DNA of 19,453 nt from CAJBLF01 sp964560855 (GTDB lineage Bacteria > Patescibacteriota > Gracilibacteria > Absconditabacterales > Absconditicoccaceae): NCBI GenBank assembly GCA_964560855.1, contig CAZLLU010000013.1:1-19453 (forward strand). The letters are read 5' to 3'. Below, piece after piece: positions 18,059 through 19,453 of the stretch (within the stretch, counting starts at the first letter, position 1; the number at the start of each line of letters is the position of its first letter). Made by a program: the position numbers and the translations under genes. Under the pieces are notes generated by a model. The model worked only from the letters and a program-made list of their open reading frames with translations, did not search any database and was not told where the DNA came from.

Positions 18059-18343
18059 TTATTTGCATTGCTGGGTGCAGACTTTGAGCGTCTTATTATT
18101 GATTAATGCATCTGCTATCTTTTTATTTGCGCTTTTGAGAATCCTGCAAAAGGTAGGGGCAGAAATCTTCATCTTCTTTGCTGCTTCGACCATCGTAATA
18201 TTCCCGTAATCGTAGATCCTTATCGCTTCGAATTCGTCTATTCATAATTCTATAATATTTGTGTCTCATGATGATAGTGTTGGCCCGAAGAGCTGACAGA
18301 TGGGTACACAACTTATTTTTCTTGTTTTTTTTGTTCTCGCCAT
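18059..18343 (-). CDS. DUF134 family predicted DNA-binding protein
   Basis: A 94-residue frame from ATG 18343 to TAA 18059, hidden in the standard code by TGA at LSSGDTN and IELGIDEFEA. It has the DUF134 (COG1342) pattern: a basic start (MARTKKTRKI), a Cys-containing segment (CVPICQLFGP), the conserved core LGIDEFEAIRIYDYGNITMV, and a helix-turn-helix AAKKMKISAPTFCRILKSAN followed by KKIADALINNKTLKV. Members are about 90 to 150 residues and are thought to be transcriptional regulators, often near redox or iron-sulfur genes. The C-terminal CTQQC is a possible metal ligand pair with the N-terminal cysteines. It starts 35 bases after the stop of the dehydrogenase-like gene upstream, so the two may be cotranscribed. 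Confidence 0.85.
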
Positions 18344-18377
18344 GGTGTGTGATGAAATGATAAATCGATGGGAGATA

Positions 18378-19453
18378 CTAATGATTTATTATTTTAAGCA
18401 ATTCTTCTTGAACCTCTTCTTTGGTTCCTCATGCTTGGATAATCTTGTCTCCGAAAACAGTCCATATAGCCTGAACTCATTGATATATGACCATGAGTTT
18501 GCCATCAAGCGTTGCTAGTCATTCTTCTTTTGCCATATCCAATAATGGTGTTGTCTGTGTCTTGGTGAGATTGATATCGCTTATGATAAGCTTTGGATTG
18601 TTCGCTTTTAATTTTCCCAATATTGTTTTTGTGTCAGAGATGTTTTTCTCTATTCCTCATTCTGTGGACATCAATCATGAATACATTGCAAAATCTCCAT
18701 CTGCTCATTTGGTGGAAAGATTGATGATGGCGTCTATATGTTTATCTTGCAGATCAAAGATCATGTGTTCGTCTCCAGCTATCGCAATGCCTTGTTTTGC
18801 TTTGTTTAGATTGTCTGCTATATGTTGTGCTTTCTCTTTTGTCCTATTGAGTATAGTGATGCTACCAGCTCATCTATTAGCAAGTTCCAATGCAATTCCT
18901 CTCGCAGTTCCTCCTGCTCAGAGTATGATGATATGCTTGTCTGTTATACTTTCTCCTATTTCCTTGAATTTATTTGATAGACTATCTGTATATCCAGAAG
19001 CGTCTGAATTTGCTCAGTGGATCTCGTCTCAGAAATGCGCAATGAAATTGATGGATTGCATTTCGTCGGCTACAGGATTTATAAATCCGTATGGCTTTTC
19101 TTTGACTGTTTTCCGTCATGTATCTTTGAATCCAACGCCAAGCCCTCCTCAAATATATTTGTTGCTTTTTTGGAGCATATCCAATATTTTTTCGAAATCC
19201 TTAGGATCGGCAACAACAAATGCTGTCTTGATATCCAGACCATATTTGTTTGCTATATGATTCCGCATCTTAGGCGTAATCCCTGCGTAGTCGTGATTGA
19301 TAAGCGCAATAGAAAAATTCTTTGCCTGTAAAAGTTCGTCGATGTTTTTTACATTGTTTTCAGGTAATTCCGCAAGTTGTATGCGTCATGAAGTAAATCG
19401 TTCCTTTATTTCATTCGTGTTGTCTATGAGATTTTTGCTTTCTATCTCTTTTA
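18378..19453 (-). CDS. Shikimate-dehydrogenase-like (AroE family) protein, 5' end outside the window
   Basis: 357 codons are visible to TAG at 18378, with many TGA glycines (TSGRIQ, YIGGGLGVG, KDTGRKT, HFGDEIHGANSD, ANRGAGS, STKGADG, YQGVQA). The AroE plan is recognisable: SIALINHDYAGITPKMRNHI corresponds to the substrate domain start; GANSDASGYTDSL matches the NTDxxG motif with its catalytic aspartate; IIILGAGGTARGIALELANR is the NADP-binding Gly-rich loop; ITILNRTKEKAQHIA follows; GLATLDGKLMVIYQGVQAIW is the C-terminal helix with its glutamine. The usual NVTIPHK with the catalytic lysine is replaced by GLGVGFKDTGRKT, and SLSP by GITP, so substrate and activity may differ. At least 50 residues precede the AroE-like part, more than in plain AroE, and could belong to a fused domain such as a dehydroquinase; the edge cuts it off. 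Confidence 0.8.

Noticed and set aside
18487..19260. Long plus-strand open frame of 257 codons
   Set aside because: It is the antisense of the AroE-like gene. The real minus-strand gene looks broken only because TGA is taken as stop; the plus-strand translation matches nothing recognisable.
1..19453. tRNA genes, including a tRNA-Gly with UCA anticodon
   Set aside because: I looked for T-arm and acceptor patterns and saw none; a scan with tRNAscan-SE would be decisive.

Overview
The window reads as an AT-rich bacterial chromosome that uses the alternative genetic code 25, in which UGA means glycine. Nearly every recognisable gene is cut into pieces by in-frame TGA codons. Each TGA falls where the family has glycine, including invariant glycines of AlaRS and RecJ, and the genes close with TAA or TAG. 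This points to Absconditabacteria (SR1) or Gracilibacteria (BD1-5/GN02) in the candidate phyla radiation. I cannot tell the two apart from this window.

Layout. Bases 1-660 hold degenerate AT-rich repeats, one arm of a perfect 92-bp inverted repeat, and two terminators, but no gene. A DnaE PHP-domain fragment lies on the minus strand at 662-1600. A secreted amidase-SpoIID fusion at 1803-4001 (+) follows, then the second arm of the inverted repeat. A plus-strand run comes next: a WecG/TagA/CpsF glycosyltransferase, a single-pass membrane protein with a large outer domain, a shortened alanyl-tRNA synthetase and a C39-like cysteine protease. A good promoter then precedes a 570-residue protein of unknown function. 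That gene overlaps, stop to stop, with a minus-strand pair (DUF1015 protein and a small unknown).

From 13191 to the right edge everything is on the minus strand: RecJ; a small unknown gene whose only TAA lies beyond an intrinsic terminator; an unidentified structured RNA with its own terminator; an AMMECR1-Memo pair; a small unknown gene; a DUF134 DNA-binding protein; and a divergent shikimate-dehydrogenase-like protein that runs off the edge.

Themes. The amidase-SpoIID fusion, the glycosyltransferase, the membrane protein and possibly the C39 protease concern the cell envelope. DnaE, RecJ and AlaRS are information-processing genes, two of them shortened. AMMECR1 and Memo are the A and B members of the AmmeMemoRadiSam system; no radical-SAM partner is visible. 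Points most worth a second look: repeat elements read in frame as protein inside the Memo gene, the possible non-stop gene at 14888-15445, the structured RNA at 15525-15870, the amidase-SpoIID fusion, the truncated AlaRS, and the 92-bp inverted repeat.
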